From the NCBI GenBank assembly GCA_016932295.1, contig JAFGDC010000146.1, positions 1 to 9,533 on the forward strand: a DNA stretch of 9,533 nucleotides. Direction: 5' to 3'. The notes under the pieces were generated by a model. The model did no database searches, had not been told where the DNA came from, and was given only the letters and a program-made list of their open reading frames with translations. Positions 1 to 6,793 of this stretch are shown in pieces; the first letter of the stretch is position 1, and each line of letters begins with the position of its first letter. The DNA is from a candidate division CSSED10-310 bacterium (GTDB lineage: Bacteria; CSSED10-310; JAFGDC01). Both the position numbers and the translations under genes were made by a program.

Positions 1-2316
1 CAGGGCCTTGTCCTTGGCGGGACATATCAAGACACAATCACCGCAGCCCTGACAATCTTCGGTGAAGACCTGGAGACGATACTTGAGATCCTCGTCCTTC
101 TTGGGTCTCGCGTCCAGTACGGCGAATCCCGCCGGTGCATCGCGCAGCGATTCCGGTCGAATCAGCTTCGGGCGGATGGCCGCATGAGGACAGACAAAGG
201 AACAGCGGCCGCATTGAATGCAGTTGTCCATGATCCAACGCGGCACATAGCGTGATACGCCGCGCTTCTCGTACTTGGTGGTGCCCGGCTGAATGGCGCC
301 GTCTATGGGCATGCGGGATACCGGAATGCTGTTGCCCTTGAACCGCATGACCGGCTCCAGGACCTGCCTGATGAAATCGTTCGCATGATCCGGCACCAGC
401 TTCTGCATGGGAGCGCTGGCGGTGATGTCGGCAATGGATGCGGGTACCGGCACCACTTCCACCGCATCCCTGGAGCCATCGATGGCCTTCCAGTTCATCT
501 CAACTATCTCCATGCCGCGATAGATATAGCTCTTTTTCACGGCCTCCTTCAGCAGCCTGATCGCCTCATCTTCGGGGAGGATGCCAGAGATCTTGAAAAA
601 CCCCGTCTGCATGACCGTATTGATCCGGTTGCCCATGCCGGTGCGCTCGGCGATCTCGAACGCCTTCATGTTGTAAACCTTGATTTTCTTACCAATGATC
701 GTTTCCTGCATATCCCGGGTCAGGTGGGAGAACACTTCGTCGGCATCCCATGGCGAGTTGAGCAGGAAGACGCCGCCTTCCTTGATGCCTTCCAGGATGT
801 CATAGCGTCCTATGTAGGCGTGGTTGTGCAACGCGACAAAATCGGGGGTGTTCACAAGGTAAATGGAACGAATCGGTTCCTTGCCGAAACGCAGGTGAGA
901 AATGGTGACACCACCGGATTTCTTCGAGTCATACTCGAAGTATCCCTGCGCATACATATCGGTGTGGTCACCTATGATCTTGATGGAGTTTTTATTCGCG
1001 CCGACGGTGCCGTCAGAGCCCAGTCCCCAGAACTTGCACTCGATGGTGCCGGGTCTGGTGGTGTGGAGCGTCTTGGTGACGGGAATGGAGCGGTGGGTGA
1101 CGTCATCGGTGATGCCCACGGTGAAATCATGGAACGCAACGCCGTCAAGATGTTCAAACACCGCGTTTACCATGGACGGAGTGAATTCTTTCGAGGAGAG
1201 CCCATAGCGGCCACCGATGATGAAAGGCATGGTACGCTTTTCCAGTCCGTTCATGCCCATGGCGGCGTCAGCGAATGCGGTCTTGACGTCCATGTAGAGC
1301 GGTTCGCCGATGCTGCCCGGTTCCTTGGTGCGATCCAGGACCGCGATTTTTTTCACCGTGGTGGGGATGATGTTGATAAAATCCTTCAGTGAGAAGGGGC
1401 GATACAGTCGGATCACGACCAGACCCAGTTTGTGTCCTCGCTCGTTCAGGTAACTGATGGTTTCGAGCGCGGTTTCCGCTCCTGAACCCATGATCACCAG
1501 CAACTTTTCGGCATCGGGTGCGCCGTAGTAATCGAAGAGGTGATACCGGCGACCGCATTTTTCGGCCAGCCGTTCCATGTTCCGCTTCACTACTCCCGGG
1601 GTGGCGTAATAGTACCTGTTGACCGTTTCCCGGCCCTGGAAATACACATCCGGATTCTGCGCGCCGACCTTGATCTTGGGACGGTCTGGATTGAGGGCGT
1701 TGGCCCTGAATCGTTCCACCCAGTCCATGTTTAAGAGGGACCTCATGTCGGCTTCCGTGAGCACTTCGATCATCTGGATTTCGTTGGATGTTCTGAAACC
1801 GTCGAAGAAATGCAGGAAGGGGATGCCGGCTTCCAGCGTGGAAAGGTGGGCGACAATAGCCAGGTCATGGCATTCCTGGACGGAAGCCGAGGCGAGCAGG
1901 GCAAAGCCGGTGTTCCTGGTGGACATCACATCGGAATGATCGCCGAAGATGGACAGGGCCTGGCATGCCAGCGAACGGGCCGAAACATGAAAGACCGTGG
2001 GCAGAAGTTCACCGGCGATCTTGTGCATGTTGGGGATCATCAGCAGGAGGCCCTGTGACGCGGTGAACGTAGTGGCCATGGCGCCGGCCGACAGCACGCC
2101 GTGCACCGCGCCGGCGGCGCCGCCTTCCGACTGCATCTCAATGACATCCACCACCTCTCCGAACATGTTCCGGCGACCCTTGGCGGCCCATGCGTCGGCA
2201 TTTTCACCCATGGTGGACGACGGGGTTATGGGATAGATCGCGGATACTTCGCTGAAAGCATACGCGACATCTGATGCGGCGGTATTGCCGTCCAGCGTCT
2301 TGGTTAATTTCGCCAT
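1..2316 (-). CDS. nifJ: Pyruvate:ferredoxin (flavodoxin) oxidoreductase, N-terminal 772 codons (partial at window edge)
   Basis: This enzyme oxidatively decarboxylates pyruvate with CoA to acetyl-CoA and CO2 and reduces ferredoxin or flavodoxin in the cytoplasm. The frame is open from ATG at 2316 to the left edge with no stop. Seen: YPITPSS at residues 28-34, with Thr31; an EMQSEGGA stretch with Glu64; SAR ending in Arg114. These positions coincide with the pyruvate/TPP residues known from Desulfovibrio africanus PFOR. Two ferredoxin-type 4Fe-4S motifs follow: CIQCGRCSFVCP (Cys699, 702, 705, 709) and CQGCGDCVLICP (Cys755, 758, 761, 765). This is the domain order of the homodimeric single-chain enzyme (about 1170-1230 residues). 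The missing C-terminal third should hold the TPP-binding domain and the third cluster. The start is supported by an AGGAGG site five bases upstream. It is transcribed away from dtd. The direction (pyruvate oxidation or synthesis) and the electron partner cannot be told from sequence. Confidence 0.96.
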   Translation of the reverse strand, partial: MAKLTKTLDGNTAASDVAYAFSEVSAIYPITPSSTMGENADAWAAKGRRNMFGEVVDVIEMQSEGGAAGAVHGVLSAGAMATTFTASQGLLLMIPNMHKIAGELLPTVFHVSARSLACQALSIFGDHSDVMSTRNTGFALLASASVQECHDLAIVAHLSTLEAGIPFLHFFDGFRTSNEIQMIEVLTEADMRSLLNMDWVERFRANALNPDRPKIKVGAQNPDVYFQGRETVNRYYYATPGVVKRNMERLAEKCGRRYHLFDYYGAPDAEKLLVIMGSGAETALETISYLNERGHKLGLVVIRLYRPFSLKDFINIIPTTVKKIAVLDRTKEPGSIGEPLYMDVKTAFADAAMGMNGLEKRTMPFIIGGRYGLSSKEFTPSMVNAVFEHLDGVAFHDFTVGITDDVTHRSIPVTKTLHTTRPGTIECKFWGLGSDGTVGANKNSIKIIGDHTDMYAQGYFEYDSKKSGGVTISHLRFGKEPIRSIYLVNTPDFVALHNHAYIGRYDILEGIKEGGVFLLNSPWDADEVFSHLTRDMQETIIGKKIKVYNMKAFEIAERTGMGNRINTVMQTGFFKISGILPEDEAIRLLKEAVKKSYIYRGMEIVEMNWKAIDGSRDAVEVVPVPASIADITASAPMQKLVPDHANDFIRQVLEPVMRFKGNSIPVSRMPIDGAIQPGTTKYEKRGVSRYVPRWIMDNCIQCGRCSFVCPHAAIRPKLIRPESLRDAPAGFAVLDARPKKDEDLKYRLQVFTEDCQGCGDCVLICPAKDKAL

Positions 2317-2321
2317 GTACT

Positions 2322-2327
2322 CCTCCT
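2322..2327 (-). promoter_or_regulatory. Ribosome binding site of the PFOR gene
   Basis: On the minus strand this reads AGGAGG, a perfect Shine-Dalgarno core, five bases before the ATG at 2316. It fixes the start of the PFOR gene, which also begins at the residue expected from the family numbering. Confidence 0.85.
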
Positions 2328-2388
2328 CAACTGTATGCAACTCACACATCATGACAAGATCAACCGCTGCCGCCGGGAATCGGGGAGT

Positions 2389-2400
2389 TCCGGCGCCGGA
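2389..2400. repeat. Perfect 12-base GC palindrome in the intergenic region
   Basis: TCCGGCGCCGGA reads identically on both strands. It lies 73-84 bases upstream of the PFOR start codon, so it would sit in the leader or promoter region of that gene. It could be a binding site for a dimeric regulator, or simply a product of the GC-rich local composition. No family can be assigned. Confidence 0.4.
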
Positions 2401-2572
2401 TCCCGATCACCGCCGCGGGGGACCGCGCCACCGGTCGCCCGTCCGCACACCGGCTCGGTCTTGTCGTTACTGCAATCACCCTGATATCGCGGCTGGTGAC
2501 CCGCCGCGCTGGAATCGCCGGCATTGCATGTTCTAGGCTATTTTAATTAAATCGGCAACTGTTTTCTTGCCA

Positions 2573-2695
2573 TGTTACACAGGCTCCATCAGCGCTGCCA
2601 TCCCACGATCGATTCCCGTCATGGCAAATCGGCCGCCTTCCAGAAAAACCTTGCCCCGCCGCCGCCCGCATACTAGGATTAAGCTATGTGTAACA
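2573..2695. repeat. Separated 9-base inverted repeat flanking the dtd promoter region
   Basis: TGTTACACA at 2573-2581 and its exact reverse complement TGTGTAACA at 2687-2695 are separated by 105 bases. The right arm sits just downstream of the candidate dtd -10 box, about where transcription would begin, and the left arm sits near the AT-rich patch. A 9-base match of this kind is not very unlikely by chance in 434 bases, so a regulatory role is only a possibility. Confidence 0.3.
2651..2679 (+). promoter_or_regulatory. Possible sigma70-type promoter for dtd-xseA-xseB
   Basis: TTGCCC (2651-2656) and TAGGAT (2674-2679) are separated by exactly 17 bases and each matches the consensus hexamer at four of six positions. 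This would give a leader of about 65 bases before dtd. It is the best candidate I found on the plus strand, but the boxes are weak. Confidence 0.35.
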
Positions 2696-2750
2696 GCGGT
2701 GAAATGCTGTTTATTCGGCTGCAACCTTTTTCCACAGGGAGTCTCGTGCG

Positions 2751-3233
2751 ATGATGGCGGTACTACAGCGAGTGTCTTCGGCTGCGGTCCGGATGGCTGG
2801 AAACGAGGTGGGCAGGATCGGCCTGGGATTCCTGGTGCTGCTGGGAGTCGAACAGGGTGACAGCGAGGCGGATGGTGCGCTGCTGGCTCGGAAACTCGTC
2901 AATCTCAGGGTGTTCGACGATGGACAGAACCGCATGAACCGAAGCCTGTTGGAGGTGCGCGGAGAACTGCTGGTGGTGTCGCAATTCACCCTCCTGGCGG
3001 ATACTCACAAGGGCCGACGGCCAAGCTTTCACCGTGCCGCACCGCCGGCGGTCGCGGAACGGCTGTATGAAGCGTTCAACATGTCCTGCCGGGAATTGGG
3101 GGTGCCGGTGGCAACAGGAGTCTTTCAAGCAATGATGCAGGTGGATATCTGTAATGACGGGCCGGTCACCCTGGTATTGGATAGTCTCAACAGGCGTGGC
3201 AACAAACCCAAGGGAGATGAGGATGGGAATTGA
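2751..3233 (+). CDS. dtd: D-aminoacyl-tRNA deacylase
   Basis: Dtd hydrolyses the ester bond of D-aminoacyl-tRNAs (and glycine mischarged on tRNA-Ala), a cytoplasmic proofreading step that keeps D-residues out of translation. The 160-residue product begins in the family manner ([12 protein letters not shown]) and shows both signature motifs at the canonical places: SQFT at 77-80 and NDGPVT at 135-140, whose Gly137-Pro138 is the cis GP pair used for chiral selection. The family is usually about 145 residues; the extra length is a polar C-terminal tail. Two ATGs stand in tandem (2751 and 2754). AGGGAG at 2736-2741 gives nine bases of spacing to the first, which I prefer. Its last 11 bases overlap the start of xseA, implying coupled translation. 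Confidence 0.95.
   Translation: MMAVLQRVSSAAVRMAGNEVGRIGLGFLVLLGVEQGDSEADGALLARKLVNLRVFDDGQNRMNRSLLEVRGELLVVSQFTLLADTHKGRRPSFHRAAPPAVAERLYEAFNMSCRELGVPVATGVFQAMMQVDICNDGPVTLVLDSLNRRGNKPKGDEDGN
3211..3216 (+). promoter_or_regulatory. Ribosome binding site deciding the xseA start
   Basis: AGGGAG directly abuts an in-frame ATG at 3217 (no spacing, so unusable for it) but lies six bases before the next in-frame ATG at 3223. This favours 3223 as the true xseA start and puts the site inside the end of dtd. Confidence 0.6.
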
Positions 3234-4575
3234 CCAGGGCGGCGGACCGCGGTTCGAAGCGAGAATCTATTCCGTCAGGGAAATCACCACCGCGATAAAA
3301 CAGCTCCTGGATGCAACTTTTACATCGGTCTGGGTGGAAGGTGAGATTTCCAATTTCACTCATCATGGCAGCGGGCACATGTACTTCACGCTTAAGGACA
3401 GGGATGCCCAGATCCGCTGCGTGATGTTCAAGGGATTCAATCGGTCATTGACCTTCCGGCCGCGGGATGGAGAACTCATGCAAATCCTGGGTGATATCTC
3501 CATGTACCCGCAAGCCGGCAGCATCCAGGTCTATGTCAGGGAAATGAAACAAGCCGGACTCGGTGATCTCTTCAAGGAATTCGAACGGCTCAAAGCCAAA
3601 CTGCAGGCCGAGGGGTTGTTTGATGCAAACCGGCGGAAACCGCTGCCGTTTCTTCCCGCCCGCATCGGCATCGTCACGTCACCCACCGGCGCTGCGGTGC
3701 GCGACATGATCCACGTGATCCGACGCCGATTCCCCAACGTGCTGCTCTCACTCATGCCGGTTCGGGTACAGGGTGACGGCGCTGCCGCCGAGATCGCCAC
3801 GGCGATCCGGGCGTTTCACGAGGTGACGCCCCGTCCGGATGTCCTGATCGTCGGCCGGGGCGGAGGTTCCATCGAGGATCTCTGGGCGTTCAACGAGGAA
3901 GTGACGGCCCGTGCCATCGCCGACTCTGACATTCCCGTCATCTCCGCCGTCGGCCACGAAATAGACTTCACTATCGCCGATTTCGTCGCCGACCTGCGCG
4001 CCGCCACGCCCTCGGCCGCCGCCGAACTGGTCGTACCCAATGCCGCCGAACTGACCTCGTTGCTCGACGGACTGAAGGAACGCGCGGTATCCGGTGTCCG
4101 GGCCGGGTTGCGGGAATACCGGCTGCGACTCGATCGTTGCCGGGCATCCACCCTGTTCAAACCGGAGCGGTTCTTCGATCACTACCGGCAGGCATTGGAT
4201 ATGTATATCGAAAAACTCGGTCGTGAGCAGCGCGCCGCCGTGGATCAACTGCGCCGCCGCTGGCGCGAATATGAAACAGCCCTGGGCGATGGCCTGCGTC
4301 GCATTGCCCAGAAAAGCCGCACCGATCTGGCCATGCTCGATTACCGCCTGCGACGGTTCGACCTGGAGCCGCACCGGCACCGTTTGGCACTGCTGGCCGC
4401 AAGGCTGGAAGCTGCCGATCCGGACAAACTCCTGGCGCGCGGTTACAGCATCTGTGAAGATGCCACCGGCGGTCTGATTACCAGCTATAAACAAGTCAAC
4501 AAGGGGCAATTGGTGGCGATCAGGCTCCACGAAGGAAGACTGACATGCCAGGTCAGGGAAAGGACATTCCTGTGA
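3223..4575 (+). CDS. xseA: Exodeoxyribonuclease VII large subunit
   Basis: XseA is the catalytic subunit of exonuclease VII, which degrades single-stranded DNA to oligonucleotides from both ends in repair and recombination; it acts with several copies of XseB. The 450-residue product is close to the E. coli length (456). In order: an N-terminal OB-fold (roughly residues 8-105, with [10 protein letters not shown] and GHMYFTLKD), the catalytic core with [27 protein letters not shown] (Gly211 onward) and SAVGHEID (His245, Asp248), then a long charged helical region (about 270-410) matching the coiled coil that carries XseB, and a C-terminal segment with LLARGYSI. The frame is open further upstream (to 3154), but that part lies inside dtd. 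The ribosome site at 3211-3216 supports 3223, with 3217 as an alternative. The gene overlaps dtd by 11 bases and overlaps xseB. Confidence 0.96.
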   Translation: MGIDQGGGPRFEARIYSVREITTAIKQLLDATFTSVWVEGEISNFTHHGSGHMYFTLKDRDAQIRCVMFKGFNRSLTFRPRDGELMQILGDISMYPQAGSIQVYVREMKQAGLGDLFKEFERLKAKLQAEGLFDANRRKPLPFLPARIGIVTSPTGAAVRDMIHVIRRRFPNVLLSLMPVRVQGDGAAAEIATAIRAFHEVTPRPDVLIVGRGGGSIEDLWAFNEEVTARAIADSDIPVISAVGHEIDFTIADFVADLRAATPSAAAELVVPNAAELTSLLDGLKERAVSGVRAGLREYRLRLDRCRASTLFKPERFFDHYRQALDMYIEKLGREQRAAVDQLRRRWREYETALGDGLRRIAQKSRTDLAMLDYRLRRFDLEPHRHRLALLAARLEAADPDKLLARGYSICEDATGGLITSYKQVNKGQLVAIRLHEGRLTCQVRERTFL

Positions 4576-4826
4576 ATCATGAACCAAAGAAAACGGAAGA
4601 GATGCAGTTCGAAGAAGCGTTTGAAGAACTCGAGGCAATAGTGGCACAATTTGAAAAGGGTGAACTGAAACTGGAGGAGAGTCTCACCCTGTTCGAACGC
4701 GGAACCAGGTTAGCCCATTTCTGCGCGGAGCGCCTGGACACAGCTGAAAAAAGGATCGGGGAACTGGTCAGGGGTGCTCTTGCGCCGGCCGGGGAAGGTG
4801 ATGGCGAGGGTGAGCCGGGCCAGTGA
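4545..4826 (+). CDS. xseB: Exodeoxyribonuclease VII small subunit
   Basis: XseB is the small helical partner that binds the coiled-coil arm of XseA and is needed for active exonuclease VII. The 93-residue product holds the diagnostic core FEEAFEELEAIV, KGELKLEESL and LFERGTRLA, followed by a helix ending in EKRIGELV and a Gly/Glu-rich tail. Two starts are plausible. ATG at 4545 has an AAGGAAG site six bases upstream and overlaps xseA by 31 bases. GTG at 4572 forms a GTGA overlap with the xseA stop, has AGGGAAAGGA about seven bases upstream, and gives 84 residues, nearer the family norm of about 80. I list the ATG; the core is the same either way. Adjacency to xseA fits translational coupling of both subunits. 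Confidence 0.93.
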   Translation: MPGQGKDIPVNHEPKKTEEMQFEEAFEELEAIVAQFEKGELKLEESLTLFERGTRLAHFCAERLDTAEKRIGELVRGALAPAGEGDGEGEPGQ

Positions 4827-4887
4827 GTCATCAGGTGACATAGCGAAAGATGAATTTTAAGAAATGCTTTAACTATGGGGTGAGAAC

Positions 4888-5847
4888 ATGAAATTGTATC
4901 TTGGGGAAGCGATAACGATAACCTTGAAGACCATGCCTTATTTGCTGTTGCGGGCGGGATTGTACCTGTTGACGGGTATTTTCGCCATCGTCTATTTCGC
5001 CGTCATCGGGGGCATCGCGATGCTGATCGGCAACAAGGCGGGCGGCCTGGCGGCGATCATCGTGCTGGTCGCCACGGCGGGATTCATCGGCATTGCCAGG
5101 CTGCTGCAGAAATATGTGTTGTACTTATTCAAGGCCGGCCACATCGCGGTGATCAGTCACATCATCAAGAGCGGATCCTTGCCCGCGGGCAAGGGGCAGG
5201 TGGAATTCGGCAAGGATTTCGTGAAGGAAAAAGTCAAGGACGTGTCCATCCTGTTCGTGGTGGATCGCTTGGTGGATGGAGTGTTGCGGTCCTTTAACCG
5301 GACCGTGGCGCGCATCACCAACTGGCTGCCCGTTCCCGGCATGGAGGGGTTGGGCAAACTGATCAACATGGTGATCAATTTCGCGGTCACCTTCATCGAC
5401 GAAGCCATCCTCAGCTACTCCCTGGTCAAGGAAGACGACAACCTCTGGCGCAGCGCCCGAACCGGTGTCATCCTCTATGCGCAGCGATGGAAAACCATCC
5501 TGCTGTCCTCGGCAATTCTTGGATTCGTCAACTGGATATCGTTTCTGGTGTTCTTCATCCTGCTGCTCATTCCCACCCTGTTGATCGCCTCCTCCGACAC
5601 TGTCCGCCTGGTGGGAATCATCGTCGCGGCCATCCTTGCCTATCTTATCCGCCTGTCGGTGGTGTATCCTTTCGCCATGACGAGCATTATCATCACCTAC
5701 CACCGGGAAATCGAGGGAGTGCAGCCGGACGCGGAATGGGAAGGTAAGCTCGAGTCGCTTTCCGGCAAGTTCCGGGAACTGACCAAGCGGGCGCGCGAGG
5801 CGGTTGCGCCGCGGCCGGAAGAGGGTGAAGCGCCGGACGCCCTGTGA
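4888..5847 (+). CDS. Multi-pass membrane protein of unknown function
   Basis: I do not recognise the family. The 319-residue product has a hydrophobic N-terminal part with two likely membrane helices (about 23-48 and 52-70), a central mixed region (about 85-200) with amphipathic stretches and several short charged segments, a second hydrophobic block (about 205-265) of two or three helices, and a charged, soluble C-terminal tail rich in Arg, Lys, Glu and Pro. There is no cleavable signal peptide and no catalytic motif I can name. A GGGGTGAG stretch 3-10 bases before the ATG serves as a modest ribosome site. It lies 61 bases after xseB and 69 bases before the PspA-like gene, all on the same strand. 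This placement suggests, by inference only, a membrane partner for the PspA-like protein. No PspB, PspC or LiaF-like features are visible. Confidence 0.8.
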   Translation: MKLYLGEAITITLKTMPYLLLRAGLYLLTGIFAIVYFAVIGGIAMLIGNKAGGLAAIIVLVATAGFIGIARLLQKYVLYLFKAGHIAVISHIIKSGSLPAGKGQVEFGKDFVKEKVKDVSILFVVDRLVDGVLRSFNRTVARITNWLPVPGMEGLGKLINMVINFAVTFIDEAILSYSLVKEDDNLWRSARTGVILYAQRWKTILLSSAILGFVNWISFLVFFILLLIPTLLIASSDTVRLVGIIVAAILAYLIRLSVVYPFAMTSIIITYHREIEGVQPDAEWEGKLESLSGKFRELTKRAREAVAPRPEEGEAPDAL

Positions 5848-5916
5848 TATTCTGGTAACGGTCGGATGAATCAAGGATAATGGCGCAGTGGAGTACATGG
5901 AGGAAAGGAGCGCGCA

Positions 5917-6672
5917 ATGTTCAAGAGGTTGGCAAACCTGATCAAAGGATTCATAGGAATGTTCGTCAGCGGCTTGGAGCGATCCAATCCCCGGGCGTTG
6001 ATCGAGGCGGAGAAGGAGAACCTGCGTAACCAGATCAGTCGTTTCAACAAGAATCTGACCGATCATCGCGCCTTCGTCGAGCGGCTCCTGCGCCAGATCA
6101 AGAACTTGGAAAACCAGGAGTCGGACTACAGCCGCAAGGTGATGGCGTACCTCAAGGTCAACAACCGCGCCACGGCCGGACAATTTGCGCTGCATCTGAA
6201 GACCGTCAAGGAGCAGTTGGAGGAGAACAGGCAGCAGTTGGTGGAGGCGGAGAAAACGTACAAGGAGCTGATACGTGCCCGCGATGTTTCAGTCAAGGAA
6301 GCGGAGCGGAAGATCGATTCGTTGAAGCGGATGATTTCCGAGGCTGAGATGATGGAGGCGCAAGCGGAGCTGCAGGAGATGGCATCGGGGATGATATCGT
6401 CCATCGGCGGTTCAGGTGATACATTGGATCGCGTCGAGGAATACATCACCGAGCGCCGCGACAAGGCCGCCGCCCGCGCCAAGGTCGCCGCGGATTCGCT
6501 GGACACCAGCGACGTGCAGCTCAAGGAAGCCGAGATGGAGGTCATGGGCGAGCAGGCTTTGCTGGAATTCGCCGCCGCCTATGGCGTGGAGATACCGCAG
6601 GAAGTTGGTGCGGAATCGGCCGCGGAGGCACCGAAGGACCTGGGTCCCCCGCAGTCGCAAACCGAGGCATAG
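5917..6672 (+). CDS. pspA: PspA/IM30 (Vipp1) family membrane-stress protein
   Basis: PspA/IM30 proteins are peripheral inner-membrane coiled-coil proteins that assemble into rods or rings (ESCRT-III superfamily) and support membrane integrity under envelope stress. The 251-residue product begins with an amphipathic helix (FKRLANLIKGFIGMFVSGLE, residues 2-21), followed by the family-like NPRALIEAEKENL segment at about 24-36 and a nearly unbroken charged helical hairpin to about residue 150. After a Gly/Ser break (ISSIGGSGD) comes another helical segment, then an Ala/Glu/Pro-rich tail not found in the 222-residue E. coli protein. The sequence is divergent from E. coli PspA, so the call rests mainly on architecture. 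A strong AAAGGAG site lies six bases before the ATG. No pspB, pspC or pspF is in the window, so its regulation is unknown. Confidence 0.85.
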   Translation: MFKRLANLIKGFIGMFVSGLERSNPRALIEAEKENLRNQISRFNKNLTDHRAFVERLLRQIKNLENQESDYSRKVMAYLKVNNRATAGQFALHLKTVKEQLEENRQQLVEAEKTYKELIRARDVSVKEAERKIDSLKRMISEAEMMEAQAELQEMASGMISSIGGSGDTLDRVEEYITERRDKAAARAKVAADSLDTSDVQLKEAEMEVMGEQALLEFAAAYGVEIPQEVGAESAAEAPKDLGPPQSQTEA

Positions 6673-6793
6673 CGGTACGGGTGGTTGTCATGCACTGATT
6701 TCGGCGGGAGTGGGGAACCTCTCCGGCCGGGGCGTTCATGGTGCGTTGGATGGGAATTTGTGATGCGGATTGATCGATGGAAGGAGCATACTC
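6673..6793 (+). other. Gap between pspA and the substrate-binding protein gene
   Basis: This 121-base gap is the longest between genes of the rightward group. It holds a CCGGCCGG palindrome (6723-6730) but no T-tract after any stem, so I see no intrinsic terminator, and no convincing promoter. Read-through from pspA is therefore likely. The AAGGAG ribosome site of the next gene lies at its end (6781-6786). Confidence 0.5.
6781..6786 (+). promoter_or_regulatory. Ribosome binding site deciding the start of the binding protein-OmpA gene
   Basis: AAGGAG lies seven bases before the ATG at 6794. It rules against the upstream in-frame TTG at 6770, which would put this site inside the coding region. 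Confidence 0.75.

Larger units (their letters stand above)
2317..2750. other. Divergent intergenic region between nifJ and dtd
   Basis: This 434-base stretch holds no convincing gene and must carry the promoters for both divergent transcription units. It has a GC-rich part (roughly 2370-2525) containing a perfect 12-base palindrome, an AT-rich patch (about 2531-2560), a possible promoter for dtd (2651-2679) and a separated 9-base inverted repeat (2573-2581 and 2687-2695). Short open frames crossing it have low-complexity Pro/Arg/Ser translations and look like chance frames. I saw no recognisable riboswitch or tRNA. Confidence 0.7.

Noticed and set aside
385..1392. A 335-codon plus-strand open frame
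   Set aside because: It lies wholly antisense to the PFOR gene, codon for codon on the opposite strand, and its His/Asp/Gly-rich translation is typical of the complement of a real GC-rich gene.
2330..2357. Minus-strand TTGTCA (2357-2352), 16-base spacer, TACAGT (2335-2330) as the PFOR promoter
   Set aside because: The match is fair, but the -10 box would end only 13 bases before the ATG, leaving the ribosome site at the very tip of the transcript. The true promoter is probably farther upstream.
2345..2365. FNR-like half site (ATCAA) near the PFOR start
   Set aside because: Only one half matches; no TTGAT partner stands at the required four-base spacing.
2567..2860. A 97-codon plus-strand open frame running from the intergenic region into dtd
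   Set aside because: It overlaps dtd in another frame, has no good ribosome site, and its Pro/Arg/Ser-rich product looks like noncoding sequence.
3748..4647. A 299-codon minus-strand open frame
   Set aside because: Antisense to xseA and the start of xseB, whose motifs are unmistakable; its translation shows no family features.
4835..4863. GTGACA and TAAGAA as a promoter for the membrane protein gene
   Set aside because: The -35 is good and the spacing is 17, but the -10 matches only three of six positions; too weak to list.
5125..6195. A 356-codon minus-strand open frame
   Set aside because: It crosses the opposite strand of the membrane protein, the gap and the pspA start; the translation is rich in His, Asp and Gln without a recognisable domain.
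6700..6735. Possible terminator hairpin between pspA and the binding-protein gene
   Set aside because: Only short imperfect GC pairing and no run of T after it; not an intrinsic terminator.
6770..6793. Upstream TTG start for the binding protein-OmpA gene
   Set aside because: The AAGGAG site at 6781-6786 is correctly spaced for the ATG at 6794 and would lie inside the coding region if the TTG were used.
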